DNA of 64,000 bases from an uncultured Erythrobacter sp. GTDB lineage: Bacteria > Pseudomonadota > Alphaproteobacteria > Sphingomonadales > Sphingomonadaceae. Below, one piece after another: positions 1-9,064 of this stretch (position 1 is the stretch's first letter; each line of letters begins with the position of its first letter). The DNA lies in the NCBI GenBank assembly GCA_947502815.1, contig CANNBH010000001.1:558001-622000 (forward strand), written 5' to 3'. Under the pieces are notes generated by a model. The model was not told the DNA's origin and did no database searches. It saw only the letters and a program-made list of their open reading frames with translations. Position numbers and translations under genes: made by a program.

Positions 1-156
1 CCAAACCGCCAAGTTTCCAAACGCCCAAACCACGGCGAGCCACGGGAACATGCCAGAATGCTTGCGCGCAATGGCTCTTTCGAGTTTGCGCAGTTCGGCA
101 TCGGAAAGCTGGGACAGATCGTCAGGCACAATCAAGCGTTGCGCGTTCACACCCAT
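1..156 (-). CDS. N-terminal part of an unknown membrane protein (cut by window edge)
   Basis: Only the first 52 codons are visible; the gene runs off the left edge. The visible part starts MGVNAQRLIVPDD, continues with a charged segment that looks helical, and turns hydrophobic near residue 36 (FPWLAVVWAFGNLAVW), so a membrane segment probably begins there. The ATG overlaps the stop of the small membrane gene at 147-341, which suggests co-translation with it. I do not recognise the family. Confidence 0.55.
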   Translation of the reverse strand, partial: MGVNAQRLIVPDDLSQLSDAELRKLERAIARKHSGMFPWLAVVWAFGNLAVW

Positions 157-341
157 CTCCCCCGGATCAAAGCGATCAGGCCCCATCCGCCGCCAATGAC
201 CAAGGCGACGCCAAAGGTCGAAAGACCCAAGGGTGCAGGGATCATGGCGGACTGCAAAGTTTGATCAATAAGAGGCACGAGAAACGCGAATGCGAACACA
301 ATCGGCAAACTGGCAGCAATTGCCTTGAACACCCACTCCAT
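147..341 (-). CDS. Small two-TM membrane protein, unknown function
   Basis: A 64-residue protein consisting almost entirely of two hydrophobic segments (about residues 6-25 and 38-56) and ending in basic residues (IRGRWV). An in-frame TTG lies six codons upstream at 359, but the ATG at 341 has the AAGG-type ribosome site and a more usual start. Its stop overlaps the start of the next leftward gene by 10 bases. It follows the beta-lactamase gene by about 60 bases and may belong to the same transcript. The family is not recognised; coding status rests on the overlap and the clean TM pattern. Confidence 0.5.
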   Translation of the reverse strand: MEWVFKAIAASLPIVFAFAFLVPLIDQTLQSAMIPAPLGLSTFGVALVIGGGWGLIALIRGRWV

Positions 342-403
342 TCGCCTTGCCCCTTCCAAGTCTGAGTTCTCAGATTATCGCGGCAACTCGTAACAGAAAG
401 CCT

Positions 404-1330
404 CTAAAACGGGAACACACCCTGTTTCTCCGCAAAGCTGGTGAGCACATTGCCCACCTGTGCAAGGGCGGCTTCGGCGGCGGGGTCTATCCCGTCACTT
501 TGTTCTCTCATTCTGAGATAGGTCGCAAAGGTGAACGGGCCGCGATCAGGCGTTTCGGCAAAGCCAATGTCGACATACAGGCTGCCCATGCCCGGCCAAA
601 TCGATGTCCCAGTTTTGTCGCCCGCCCGCCATTCGCTTGGCAGCCCGGCGCGCACTCGGCGCAAACCTGTGGATGTGTCGGTCATCCATTGCCGCAATGT
701 TGCCCGGTCCGCTTCATTCAGCACGTCGCCGAAAGTCAGCTTTGCCACTGTGCGCGCCATCGCCGGGGCTGTGGTTGTGTCGCGGGTCTCCGCAGCCGGT
801 ACATTGTTGAGGTGCGGTTCAATCCGGTCCAGCCGGCTGACATTGTCGCCGATAGAGCGCCAAAAACTGGTCAGCGCCTCTGGCCCGCCTACTTCGCGCA
901 AAAGGATGTTGGCAGCCGCGTTGTCTGAAAATTTCTGCGTCGCCTCCGCCAGTTCGAGCAAGCTTGCGCCCTCACTCAACCTGCGCGTTGTAAAAGGAGA
1001 AACCGACATCAGATCGCTTTCGGCCCAAACAACCCGCCGCATTCCATCGTCGGTCCCGTTTGCATTGCGGGCGAGCACCAGAGCGGCAAGCGACAGCTTA
1101 AAGGATGAGCAATGGCCAAATCGCTGATCGCGGTTCAGGCCAATGGACAGTCCATTCTGCACGCTAAACAACTCTGCGCCCAAGGTGCCGCCTGTTTGTG
1201 CCTCGATAATGCGCAGCATGGCAATAAGGCGCCCGGTGGGGCTTTGATCAGGCGGGATGCAGCCACCCACGCTCAACGCCAATACAGAGGACAAGCCCGC
1301 GCCAAGGACAGAGCGCCGACTAATGATCAT
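404..1330 (-). CDS. bla: Class A (serine) beta-lactamase, lipoprotein
   Basis: 308-residue class A beta-lactamase. All family motifs are present: S-S-F-K with catalytic Ser75 and Lys78, S-D-N at 135-137, an omega-loop E-P-x-L-N with the general base Glu171, and K-T-G at 239-241. The N-terminus SRRSVLGAG followed by a hydrophobic run and GGC looks like a Tat-type signal with a lipobox (Cys24), so the enzyme is probably a periplasmic lipoprotein. It should hydrolyse beta-lactams through an acyl-enzyme; the spectrum cannot be read from the sequence. It is the last gene of the MoxR/DUF58 operon and overlaps the RDD gene by 4 bp, so it looks like part of an envelope operon and not a mobile resistance gene. 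No mobile element is nearby. Confidence 0.9.
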   Translation of the reverse strand: MIISRRSVLGAGLSSVLALSVGGCIPPDQSPTGRLIAMLRIIEAQTGGTLGAELFSVQNGLSIGLNRDQRFGHCSSFKLSLAALVLARNANGTDDGMRRVVWAESDLMSVSPFTTRRLSEGASLLELAEATQKFSDNAAANILLREVGGPEALTSFWRSIGDNVSRLDRIEPHLNNVPAAETRDTTTAPAMARTVAKLTFGDVLNEADRATLRQWMTDTSTGLRRVRAGLPSEWRAGDKTGTSIWPGMGSLYVDIGFAETPDRGPFTFATYLRMREQSDGIDPAAEAALAQVGNVLTSFAEKQGVFPF

Positions 1331-2259
1331 GAGAATTTGTCCGCCTTGCGTTTTCCAAATCGCATGTCGCCTTCCAATTTTGCCCGCAATTGGGCGTAGA
1401 AAGCTTCGAGGAAGGCGCGTTCATCGCCCGCTCCGGGGTCCCAGCCGATCTTGCGGCAAATGGTCCCGTGCACCGCGGCCAACGCATCGGGTTGAGCATC
1501 GCGCAGCATCCGCTCCAGCGTTTGCAATTCATGTTCACCATAGACGGCCAGTTCTTCATCGCCGAATTGGTATTGCGCACCGGTGACGTCACTGGAACCC
1601 TGCACAGCGGCCCCTTGCGTTGAAAGGGCATCGGCAAGTTTGGTGCGCGGCGCTTCCACCACCCACGTTCCCGCTATGACGTCGCCTGCACGCAAGGCAT
1701 CTTTGTTGAAAAATGGGAATGACATGAAAAGGACGAACCAAACCAGCGCAGCCCAAGTGGCGTTGCCCGATTCGATGCCAGCAGCACTTGAAAGCAAGGT
1801 CGCAAAAATGAACCAGAGCGGAAAGAACAGCTCAATATCGCGCAGCAGATTGCGGGCTATAATCGCTTCTGGAGAAAGACGGCCGCCTTTGCGCGCTGCA
1901 ACGCGAATGCCCAACGCGCGCTTACCCAAGGTCGCCCCGCGCGGGCCAAGTTCGAGGCCTAAGAAATATCCATAGCGCGCCAGAAACAGGATCAGGATCA
2001 TTAGAATAACAAGGAATTCGGCCGCGCCCGAAATCCTTCCGTCCTCCGAGCTTTCCATGTCTCCGATCAGGCCGCCAAAGGCGAAGCCAAGAAACAGCAA
2101 AATGGCGATCAAGCCCGCGCTAAGGATCAAAATGTCGATCACCAACGCGCCGACGCGTGAGGCACGCGAGGCAATGGTGACAGGAACGGCGATCCCCTCT
2201 GGCGTGACAAGCAGCCGTTCCCGCTTGTTCGTGCGATCGGACGGTTTGACCGAACTCAC
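1327..2259 (-). CDS. RDD family membrane protein
   Basis: 310-residue RDD-domain protein. The R-A-S-R-V-G-A-L-V-I-D sequence around residues 32-42 matches the Arg/Asp pattern that names the family, followed by hydrophobic segments near 37-62, 80-100 and 145-190. The C-terminal 110 residues are soluble and charged. It starts at GTG with a GAGGAAA ribosome site; the GTG overlaps the stop of the SpoIIM-like gene. RDD proteins are membrane proteins of uncertain role, some linked to ion transport. Here the gene sits between the SpoIIM-like and beta-lactamase genes in a continuous operon. Confidence 0.82.
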   Translation of the reverse strand: MSSVKPSDRTNKRERLLVTPEGIAVPVTIASRASRVGALVIDILILSAGLIAILLFLGFAFGGLIGDMESSEDGRISGAAEFLVILMILILFLARYGYFLGLELGPRGATLGKRALGIRVAARKGGRLSPEAIIARNLLRDIELFFPLWFIFATLLSSAAGIESGNATWAALVWFVLFMSFPFFNKDALRAGDVIAGTWVVEAPRTKLADALSTQGAAVQGSSDVTGAQYQFGDEELAVYGEHELQTLERMLRDAQPDALAAVHGTICRKIGWDPGAGDERAFLEAFYAQLRAKLEGDMRFGKRKADKFS

Positions 2260-3335
2260 TGGGTTTCCTCCATGCTCTCACCGCTTAATCGACGGGGGAA
2301 ATAGAGGAAGAAATAGCTGAGCCAAAAGGCCAGAAACGCGCCGCCGATGATAAACCGGCTCTGTGCACCTTCGACCAATTGCCGCGGAAATGCCTCCAAC
2401 AGAGCGGCGACCACCATCATGATCACCACGCCGACCATCACAACGGCGCTGCGTTTGCCGCTGATTGAGGCTGCTTCCAAAACTGTGAGATCGCCTGGGA
2501 AAGCCATGGATCGTCCAATGTGCAAACCCGCCGCGCCAGACAGCAAGATGCCGAACAATTCGGTAGTGCCATGCACGCTTAACCAAGCGGAAAATTCGGT
2601 GAGCAGCCCTGCCTCATCAAACAGCCACAGCATCGCGCCGACCATCGCCATATTGTGGACGAGCAGCATCAACGATGGAATTCCGAATGCAAATCCAAGC
2701 GCAAAGGCAAGAATGCAAACGCCGGCATTGTTGCTGAACAAGGAAGCGGCGAATGTCGACAAACCATCAGCGGTTTGGTCGACCTCCAGCGTCGCGAGCA
2801 GATCCTCTCGGCTGGCGCCCGGCACCCTTGTCTCGCCGAGCCCAATCGGCACGAGCCGGTAGAACCAATCGCTATCGTTTGCGACCAGCACCCAGCCGAC
2901 AATCGTTCCGGCAACCATCATGAAAAGCGCGATGCAGATGTCGAGCCATATTTCGCGCACAGCGCGGCTCCATCCGCCAAATAAGAATTCGCGGAACCAG
3001 CTAAAAAATCCCTGCCGCGGGCCGTAGACCTGAAACCATGCCCGTTGGACCAGGCTTTCTAGATACCTCAGCGTCGCTGCATCAAGGCTGGTCTCGCGCG
3101 CGACTGAAAGGCTGGAAGCGGCGGTGCGATACAGCGTGGGCAGCGCCAGCAGATCGTCATCATCGATCCGGCCCAGTCCGCCTTTCTCCATGGCGACGAC
3201 GATGTCTTCCAATCGCCGCCAATCGCCTTCCCGCTCCAAACGGAATCGGTCAGAACGCAGGGCTGCGCTTTCAATATCGGTCGGTGCAGCGATTTCTGCA
3301 CGGCCAAACCATGATCCCAAAACTGGCGCCTTCAT
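2256..3335 (-). CDS. Stage II sporulation protein M (SpoIIM) family membrane protein
   Basis: 359 residues: a soluble N-terminal part (1-115) and a C-terminal half with five or six membrane segments (roughly 130-152, 195-235, 250-270, 295-315, 325-345). The layout and the F-x-x-N-N-A-G-V-C-I pattern (residues about 200-209) fit the SpoIIM/DUF95 family. Despite the name this family is widespread in non-sporulating bacteria, usually next to RDD, DUF58 and MoxR genes as here. Start and stop overlap both neighbours by 4 bp. The biochemical function is unknown; a membrane partner of the MoxR system is inferred from context. Confidence 0.82.
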   Translation of the reverse strand: MKAPVLGSWFGRAEIAAPTDIESAALRSDRFRLEREGDWRRLEDIVVAMEKGGLGRIDDDDLLALPTLYRTAASSLSVARETSLDAATLRYLESLVQRAWFQVYGPRQGFFSWFREFLFGGWSRAVREIWLDICIALFMMVAGTIVGWVLVANDSDWFYRLVPIGLGETRVPGASREDLLATLEVDQTADGLSTFAASLFSNNAGVCILAFALGFAFGIPSLMLLVHNMAMVGAMLWLFDEAGLLTEFSAWLSVHGTTELFGILLSGAAGLHIGRSMAFPGDLTVLEAASISGKRSAVVMVGVVIMMVVAALLEAFPRQLVEGAQSRFIIGGAFLAFWLSYFFLYFPRRLSGESMEETQ

Positions 3336-4672
3336 CCGATCGCCTCGCTGTTTTTGATCACGAAATACCGGTCAATCAACTGATAGCCGATCTGTTCATA
3401 CGGCGCCTCGATCACGTCCACTCCCATGCGGCGCAAACGCTGCAAAACGACGCTGCGCTGGTGAATCAACGTGTCAGCGGTGACGCTGCGAGCAAGAGTG
3501 GCGATGTCACCTGGGCCTTCGTCAATGAATGTTTCAAGGTCGCTATCCGCGATTGTGACGAACAAGACGAGGTGCTTGCTGACCAATCGGCCGATACTCT
3601 CGATCATCAATTCCGCAGCCGTCGGATCAGTAAAATCTGAAAACAGGACGATCAGAGATCGGCGCTGAAGCTTCGCGGTGAGCGTCGCCAGCGCCAATGT
3701 GAAGTTTGGCTCTGCTGTATCGTAATCGAGCGATGCAGCAGCGCTTTGCAGGCGGTGAAAAGCCCGCGCATCGTTGACGAAAGGTGTCATCACCTGAGGC
3801 CGCTGCGCAAAGCCGAACAAGGACACTTTGTCGCCGCCCTTGAGCGCGACATAAGAGCATGTGAGAGCGGCTGTAATTGCCCTGTCGATGCGCGGCATGC
3901 CATCGACCGGCTCGCACATCGCCTGACCGCAATCAAAGGCGAAGACGATTTGGTTGTTGCGCTCACTTTCATTTTCGCGCGCGTATAGATGCACGTGGCG
4001 GGCGCTTGCCTTCCAATCGATTTTGCGCCGGTCCATGCCGGGCTGATATTCGGTCAAAGCCTCAAATTGAGTGCCTTCCCCGCGGATGCGGCGCGCAATC
4101 AGGCCGTTTTGGGCATCGCGCATAAAGGTCTGGAGTTCCTTGGACCGGATCGGTGACAGATCTGGCCAGATGCGCACCTCTTGATCCAAGTCTCGCCGTG
4201 ATTGACGCGCGCCTAGGCCCAATGGCCCCGACCATCTTAGCCATCCGCGTGTGATGCCCCCTGTGCCGCGACGTTCAGGGTTCACCTGCTCGCTGCCGCT
4301 ATGTTCGCCTGTATCTGCATCGCGCAATAGCCGGATAGTGGCGCGGCCCGTCGGGGCGAGGCGCGGGTCAAATTCCAGCGCGGCCTGCGGTCCGCTTACG
4401 AAGCGGCGGGCAAAACGGGCGTGGACGTCGAGCGCGGTGGGTTGCCCGACTTCGGTATCGGCAGGGGCAATGACTTGCCATTCTTCACAAGAACCCGCCA
4501 GCAATCCGTCGATCACAATCAACGCAACCAATGCGGCCGCCGCAATGGGCGCAATCACCCACAATTGCGGTGACGCTGCCGCAATTATAAGAGCAATCGG
4601 CGCAAAAGCGGCGATTGTCCAAGCGGCACGCTCTGTTGGGACAAGAGGCAGGTTGGGGCGGGTAAGGGCCAT
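3332..4672 (-). CDS. DUF58 domain protein (vWA-like MoxR partner)
   Basis: 446 residues. Two close hydrophobic segments at the N-terminus (about 18-60) are followed by a beta-rich region and the DUF58 core, in which G-M-D-R-R-K-I-D-W-K-A-S-A-R is the diagnostic stretch. The vWA-like strand FAFDCGQAM carries the D-C-G variant of the metal-site motif, which is common in proteobacterial DUF58 proteins. DUF58 proteins are nearly always encoded beside MoxR AAA ATPases and are thought to be their membrane-bound partners or substrates. The gene lies 15 bases downstream of the MoxR gene. Confidence 0.85.
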   Translation of the reverse strand: MALTRPNLPLVPTERAAWTIAAFAPIALIIAAASPQLWVIAPIAAAALVALIVIDGLLAGSCEEWQVIAPADTEVGQPTALDVHARFARRFVSGPQAALEFDPRLAPTGRATIRLLRDADTGEHSGSEQVNPERRGTGGITRGWLRWSGPLGLGARQSRRDLDQEVRIWPDLSPIRSKELQTFMRDAQNGLIARRIRGEGTQFEALTEYQPGMDRRKIDWKASARHVHLYARENESERNNQIVFAFDCGQAMCEPVDGMPRIDRAITAALTCSYVALKGGDKVSLFGFAQRPQVMTPFVNDARAFHRLQSAAASLDYDTAEPNFTLALATLTAKLQRRSLIVLFSDFTDPTAAELMIESIGRLVSKHLVLFVTIADSDLETFIDEGPGDIATLARSVTADTLIHQRSVVLQRLRRMGVDVIEAPYEQIGYQLIDRYFVIKNSEAIG

Positions 4673-4687
4673 GGACTGAGCGGTTGC

Positions 4688-5707
4688 TTACCGCGGTGCC
4701 TCTGTGACTTCGATCAATTCGGCGACCAACGCCTCTATATCGCGGCCCTCGATCTCTGCCGCGGGGCTCAATGTAAGGCGGTGGCGCAACACCGGCACGG
4801 CAAGCGCCTTTACATCGTCTGGAATGGCGTAAGCGCGCCCTTCCAATGCAGCACGCGCGCGGGCCGCGTTGGCCAGCATAACAGCCGCACGCGGCGAAGC
4901 GCCAACAGCGAGTTCTGCATGATCGCGTGTCGCGCGGATCAGCCGCACGACATATTGGGTGATCTCATCGGCAACCGTCACATGGTCAAGCGCCGCGCTC
5001 GCCGCGGCCAATGTATCAGCATTGGCAACCGCCTTTACACCCAAATCGGCGGCACGCTGTGGCCCTTGCCGCGAACCATAGCTGGCTACAATTTTGGTCT
5101 CTTCCGCTTCGCTGGGATAGGGGACCAGCAGCTTGAACAGGAACCGATCAAGTTGCGCCTCTGGCAGAGGATAGACCCCTTGGTTCTCAATCGGGTTCTG
5201 GGTTGCCACCACCATAAAGCGCGACGGCAATTCGTGGGTTTCCCCATCCAGCGTCACGCGCCTCTCTTGCATTGCTTCCAGCAACGCAGCCTGCGTCTTG
5301 GGCGGTGTCCGATTGATCTCATCAGCCAGCAGCAATTCGCAAAAAATTGGCCCACGCGTCAAAGTGAATTCGCTGGTTTGGAAATTGAACAGATTTGAAC
5401 CCAGAATGTCTCCCGGCAAGAGATCCGGTGTGAACTGTATGCGCCCATAATCCAGACCCAATGCGGTGGAGAAGGCCTGCGAAAGGAACGTCTTTGCGGT
5501 GCCGGGAGGCCCTTCGAGCAGGACGTGGCCCTGACTGATCAGAGCGACCAGCATTTGGTCAATCATCTCATCCTGGCCGACGACAGCTTTTGCGACCTCG
5601 GCCCGGATAGCGTCCGCAAGGCTTCGCACCTCACCAAGGGTCATTCCGATCTCTTGCGGAACATTTGCGCCGACTGATGGCGCTGGATTGGCTGGATCGG
5701 TGGTCAT
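4688..5707 (-). CDS. MoxR family AAA+ ATPase
   Basis: 339-residue MoxR-type ATPase. Walker A is G-P-P-G-T-A-K-T at 66-73, Walker B is L-L-L-A-D-E at about 125-130, followed by the family [14 protein letters not shown] segment; sensor 1 is A-T-Q-N-P-I-E-N. MoxR proteins act as chaperone-like ATPases that activate or assemble vWA-domain partners; the adjacent DUF58 gene is the probable partner. Length is normal. It follows the DUF4350 gene by about 46 bases, so it may have its own ribosome site but probably shares the transcript. Confidence 0.92.
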   Translation of the reverse strand: MTTDPANPAPSVGANVPQEIGMTLGEVRSLADAIRAEVAKAVVGQDEMIDQMLVALISQGHVLLEGPPGTAKTFLSQAFSTALGLDYGRIQFTPDLLPGDILGSNLFNFQTSEFTLTRGPIFCELLLADEINRTPPKTQAALLEAMQERRVTLDGETHELPSRFMVVATQNPIENQGVYPLPEAQLDRFLFKLLVPYPSEAEETKIVASYGSRQGPQRAADLGVKAVANADTLAAASAALDHVTVADEITQYVVRLIRATRDHAELAVGASPRAAVMLANAARARAALEGRAYAIPDDVKALAVPVLRHRLTLSPAAEIEGRDIEALVAELIEVTEAPR

Positions 5708-5753
5708 GTTGCGGTGTTCCCTGTCAATCGTATCGCGAATAGCTGGATAGAGG

Positions 5754-7031
5754 TCATTTCTTCGCCCCTATCGAGTTGGTTAGGTCGTGAAGTGCCTGCG
5801 CCGCGCGCAGAATGTCTATCGGTTTTTCGGCTTCATACAGCCGCTCAGTAAGCGCCGAGAAAGGTTCTTGATTGGGCATGCGAACAGCCAATGCCGTGTC
5901 AATTGCCTCGGCACTGGGGCGCGCAATGCCAAGCGCTCGTCCCAATCGCCGTTCAATCAAATTGCAATAGGGCACCGCAAGCAACCTGAGCCGGCGGGCT
6001 CGGACGATGAGGCCCGCCCCATTGTTCACCAAACGCCGCTTGCCAAAGGCAATCTCTGGAGCGCCAACAGCCGCAGGACCAAAACGCAGGAATGCGCGCC
6101 AGCCGATGATCACCATGGCAAGGATTAGACACAAGGTCGCGGCCAGAAACGGCGGTTGGAACGCCAAGGTCAACAGGTTGACCGAATTGCCATATCCGTT
6201 GAGCGTCATGTCAAATGTGACGGAATCTGTGTCGCCATATCCCGCTTCCCGGACGAGAGCGAGCGCGGTGGCGGCGCGGGCCGGATCGGCTAGGCCGTAA
6301 TTGTTCACCAAATCTGGTTCTGCGACAAACATCGTCCAATGGGCGTTTTCGTAATAGTCGGTGCCTTCTTCGCCCACGACATTGATCACAAGAGCATGGC
6401 CGGCGGCGTCTTTGATGACCGCTTCATGGGCGCTGTTTTCTGCGGCATAGAGGATCGAAGCGGTTGGCAGCTCGCCCGATAGGCCCAACCCTTCAAAATA
6501 GGGCGTCTCATCGCCTTCCAACTGCTCGCTCTCATGCGTGAAGGTGAAAGGAGCGGGCAGATCTTGGGTCCAGCCTGCTTGCGCCGCTCCGATCAGCGCG
6601 ACCCAATCGCTTTGCATGCGTTCGGCGTCTTCCTCCACCACATTGCTGCCCGGAGAACGGGTCATCCATTTGGGTAAGATCACCATTGTCGGGCCGACAT
6701 ATTCGCGGTTTCGCAGGATCGCTGCGAATTCTTCTGCATCGGTAAACGGGGTTGGGGTAAGGATCAGGAGCCCGCTTGTGTTGAGCCCTTCGTTCCCGCG
6801 CGATCGTTCAACGTCATACCCCTCTGCTTCGAGCAATTCGACAAACCCGGCATATCCATTCAGGCCGTTTGCCGCTGCATGCGCTGCACCGCTGCGTTCG
6901 CGCGTCCCTGTATCGCCTGCTCCAATGAAATAGAGCAAAGCGATAAAAGCAGCGAAACCAACCAACATCACCGCGAGGACCGCCCCGCGCCCAAACGGCG
7001 ACGCGCCGCGTTGTCCACTAACCGCGCTCAC
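5754..7031 (-). CDS. DUF4350 domain membrane protein
   Basis: 425 residues with one membrane anchor at about 19-39, a large non-cytoplasmic-looking domain, and a second membrane segment near 287-308 followed by a cytoplasmic tail. The [19 protein letters not shown] region (about 59-78) and the following L-L-I-L-T-P strand are typical of DUF4350, a domain found in operons with MoxR and DUF4129. The start is GTG and overlaps the upstream gene by 4 bp. Function is unknown; a structural or regulatory membrane subunit of the MoxR system is inferred. Confidence 0.75.
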   Translation of the reverse strand: MSAVSGQRGASPFGRGAVLAVMLVGFAAFIALLYFIGAGDTGTRERSGAAHAAANGLNGYAGFVELLEAEGYDVERSRGNEGLNTSGLLILTPTPFTDAEEFAAILRNREYVGPTMVILPKWMTRSPGSNVVEEDAERMQSDWVALIGAAQAGWTQDLPAPFTFTHESEQLEGDETPYFEGLGLSGELPTASILYAAENSAHEAVIKDAAGHALVINVVGEEGTDYYENAHWTMFVAEPDLVNNYGLADPARAATALALVREAGYGDTDSVTFDMTLNGYGNSVNLLTLAFQPPFLAATLCLILAMVIIGWRAFLRFGPAAVGAPEIAFGKRRLVNNGAGLIVRARRLRLLAVPYCNLIERRLGRALGIARPSAEAIDTALAVRMPNQEPFSALTERLYEAEKPIDILRAAQALHDLTNSIGAKK

Positions 7032-7831
7032 ACCGACATCCTTCGGTTGCCACGGCCACCAAGATTGCGCCCTGCTGTGCCTTTGTCAGAGACACCGGAG
7101 CCGTCGATGTTTTGCTGCGAAGGCCCTTCGATTTTCGCAAGGGCGAAATTGGCATAGGCCGAACGCGCGGCCTCCCAATCAACCTGATTGAGAGAGCTCA
7201 ATGCAAATAGACTGCGCTCAACCCGCTCAGTGATGGTGGCAAAGGCAGATCGTGCCGCGTCGGACAAGGCGGGCAATGCCGCCAATTCGCGCGCCGTGCT
7301 TGATGGGTCGACCCAATCGGGCCTTGCATCGGCTATCTGGCCGACGCTGCGTTGCAGAAGCAAATGCGTGGCCTCATCGAACCGTCCCTCCGCCGCAAGG
7401 CGATCGGCATCTTCCAGCAGCGCCACACTTTCCTCACGGTCGGGCTGCCATTCCGGTTCACTGTTGGCTTTGGCGGCCTTGGCGTTTCGGCCGGCCAAGG
7501 GGCCAATGGTTCGCAACACCAAATACAAGACGAACCCGGCGACAAGGGCCAGCAACACCCATTGCAAGACCGGCCAAGAAAAGCCGATCAGCTGACCAAC
7601 GGGGGAAAGGAGTTCTCCTAGAAAGCCAAAGAACGCCTCCAGCATTTGTCCCAACCAGCTTGGTTCAGCCGGTTCAGCCGGTTCAGCCGGTTGGATGGTG
7701 ATTTCTTCGAATTGAATGTCGGAATTGCTGCGCACTTCGCGCCAGCTTTCGGGAGCGCCGCTGCTGGCCGCAGCGGGACTATCATTGGGCGCCCCTGATT
7801 CTGCCGGAATAGATTGCACTGCACTTGTCAT
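7028..7831 (-). CDS. DUF4129-type membrane protein, first gene of the MoxR operon
   Basis: 267 residues. A soluble N-terminus carries a Pro-Ala-Glu tandem repeat (about residues 48-56), then a membrane segment at about 88-110 and a soluble C-terminal domain with the R-S-A-Y-A-N-F-A-L-A type end seen in DUF4129 proteins. These are membrane proteins of unknown function that accompany MoxR, DUF58 and DUF4350 genes. It is the promoter-proximal gene of the leftward seven-gene operon ending with the beta-lactamase. The DUF4129 assignment leans partly on context. Confidence 0.65.
   Translation of the reverse strand: MTSAVQSIPAESGAPNDSPAAASSGAPESWREVRSNSDIQFEEITIQPAEPAEPAEPSWLGQMLEAFFGFLGELLSPVGQLIGFSWPVLQWVLLALVAGFVLYLVLRTIGPLAGRNAKAAKANSEPEWQPDREESVALLEDADRLAAEGRFDEATHLLLQRSVGQIADARPDWVDPSSTARELAALPALSDAARSAFATITERVERSLFALSSLNQVDWEAARSAYANFALAKIEGPSQQNIDGSGVSDKGTAGRNLGGRGNRRMSV
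7662..7692. repeat. 9-bp tandem repeat inside the DUF4129-type gene
   Basis: Three perfect consecutive copies of GGTTCAGCC (7662, 7671, 7680) followed by a partial copy. Read leftward they encode Pro-Ala-Glu repeats just before the membrane segment. This is a likely slippage site that can vary in copy number between strains without shifting the frame. Confidence 0.85.
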
Positions 7832-7948
7832 GCAGCCGCATTGGTGGCACGCCTTATCGCGCGGTGCAACACACTTTGCACTTCAATTTTCTCGGATTTT
7901 TCCGTTTCGATGTGACGGAGATTTGACCTTAGGCCACCAAAGGCCGCT

Positions 7949-8854
7949 TTACCCTGCGCTTGTCCCGCGTTTGCGGGCCTGCGGGTACGTTCCAAGAATT
8001 CGCAATTCCTTGGAATGGAACGCACATTCTTCCAGCGCGCGATCAACAGCTGGGTCGCCAGGGACGCCAATAATATCGGCGTAAAACCGAGTGGCCGAAA
8101 AACTTGTGCCCTGCTGATAGCTTTCCAACTTCGTCATGTTGACGCCATTGGTCGCAAACCCGCCCATCGCCTTGTACAGCGCGGCCGGGATATTCTTCAC
8201 TTCAAAGATGAACGTTGTCATCGCCGGGCTACCGATTTCAACCGTAAGGAAGGTCGGGCTGTCGGCGAGAATGACAAAGCGGGTCATATTGTCATCGCTG
8301 TCTTCGACATGACGCTCCGCTATTGTGAGACCGTATAGCTCCGCTGCAATTGCCGGCGCGATCGCGCCCAGCTTGGGGTCGCCGCGTTCGCTTACAAAGG
8401 CCGCCGCGCCCGCCGTGTCAGCATAGCTAAGCGGGACAATGCCGCGTTCGCGCAGGAAAAAGCGAGACTGGCCCAAAGCCTGCGGGTGGCTGTAAACAGC
8501 CTCAAACGGCCCTTTGCCAACGCCCATCAAGGCGTGGTGGATTGGCAGGAAGTGTTCGCCGACAATGGTCAGGCCGCTTTCGGGCAACAGAAAGTGGATA
8601 TCGGCAACGCGCCCATGTTGGGAATTCTCGATCGGAATGATCGCGTGACCTGCACGTCCATCTTTCACCGCGTCCAGAGCATCCTCAAAACTGAAACAAG
8701 GAAGGGGCAGCGCGTCAGGGCGGGCCTCCATTGCGGCTCTGTGAGAATTGGCGCCAGGCGACCCTTGAAACGCGATGGCGCGCGCCGGATCGGCCTGCGC
8801 GGCGCTGCGAAGGTCATCGACAATGGCTAAAGCGGGTTCTGGAAAGCTACGCAT
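7949..8854 (-). CDS. pheA: Prephenate dehydratase
   Basis: 301 residues; converts prephenate to phenylpyruvate in phenylalanine synthesis. The catalytic part opens with A-F-Q-G-S-P-G-A-N-S-H and contains the PIENSQHGRVADIHFLL stretch and the conserved D-N-M-T-R-F segment whose Thr is essential in the family. A C-terminal ACT domain starts near residue 205 with the phenylalanine-sensing GGFATNGVNMTKLES segment. The usual E-S-R-P of ACT-PheA reads E-S-Y-Q here, a form I recall from other alphaproteobacterial enzymes. It is monofunctional with no chorismate mutase domain, and is transcribed leftward on its own. Confidence 0.93.
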   Translation of the reverse strand: MRSFPEPALAIVDDLRSAAQADPARAIAFQGSPGANSHRAAMEARPDALPLPCFSFEDALDAVKDGRAGHAIIPIENSQHGRVADIHFLLPESGLTIVGEHFLPIHHALMGVGKGPFEAVYSHPQALGQSRFFLRERGIVPLSYADTAGAAAFVSERGDPKLGAIAPAIAAELYGLTIAERHVEDSDDNMTRFVILADSPTFLTVEIGSPAMTTFIFEVKNIPAALYKAMGGFATNGVNMTKLESYQQGTSFSATRFYADIIGVPGDPAVDRALEECAFHSKELRILGTYPQARKRGTSAG

Positions 8855-9064
8855 GACTACCGGTCAGCTATAGTGACGGATGGATTGTGGCAAGGGGGCA
8901 AAGCGGCGTGTTTTGGGCAGTTTAACGGAGGGGGAACGGCGAAAGAATGCCCTGCAAATTATGGTGAAGCGCGTATTCATGCATCAAAACTTGCAATTCA
9001 TGCACCAATTCGTGATGCGTTTCATCTTGCGCGGGGCCAAGGGCGGCATTATGGGAGCGCCGGG

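Noticed and set aside
347..1127. Long rightward frames opposite the beta-lactamase
   Set aside because: The leftward frame has all class A motifs in order; the others are shadows.
1595..1630. GGAAC followed by CGTT as an EcfG promoter
   Set aside because: Spacer is 19 bases and it lies inside the RDD coding sequence.
7662..7692. Tandem 9-mers considered as a CRISPR fragment or regulatory repeat
   Set aside because: No spacers, in frame within a coding region and encoding Pro-Ala-Glu.
8933..8960. GGAAC upstream of the cytochrome c gene as an EcfG promoter
   Set aside because: No GTT-like -10 at 16-17 bases.
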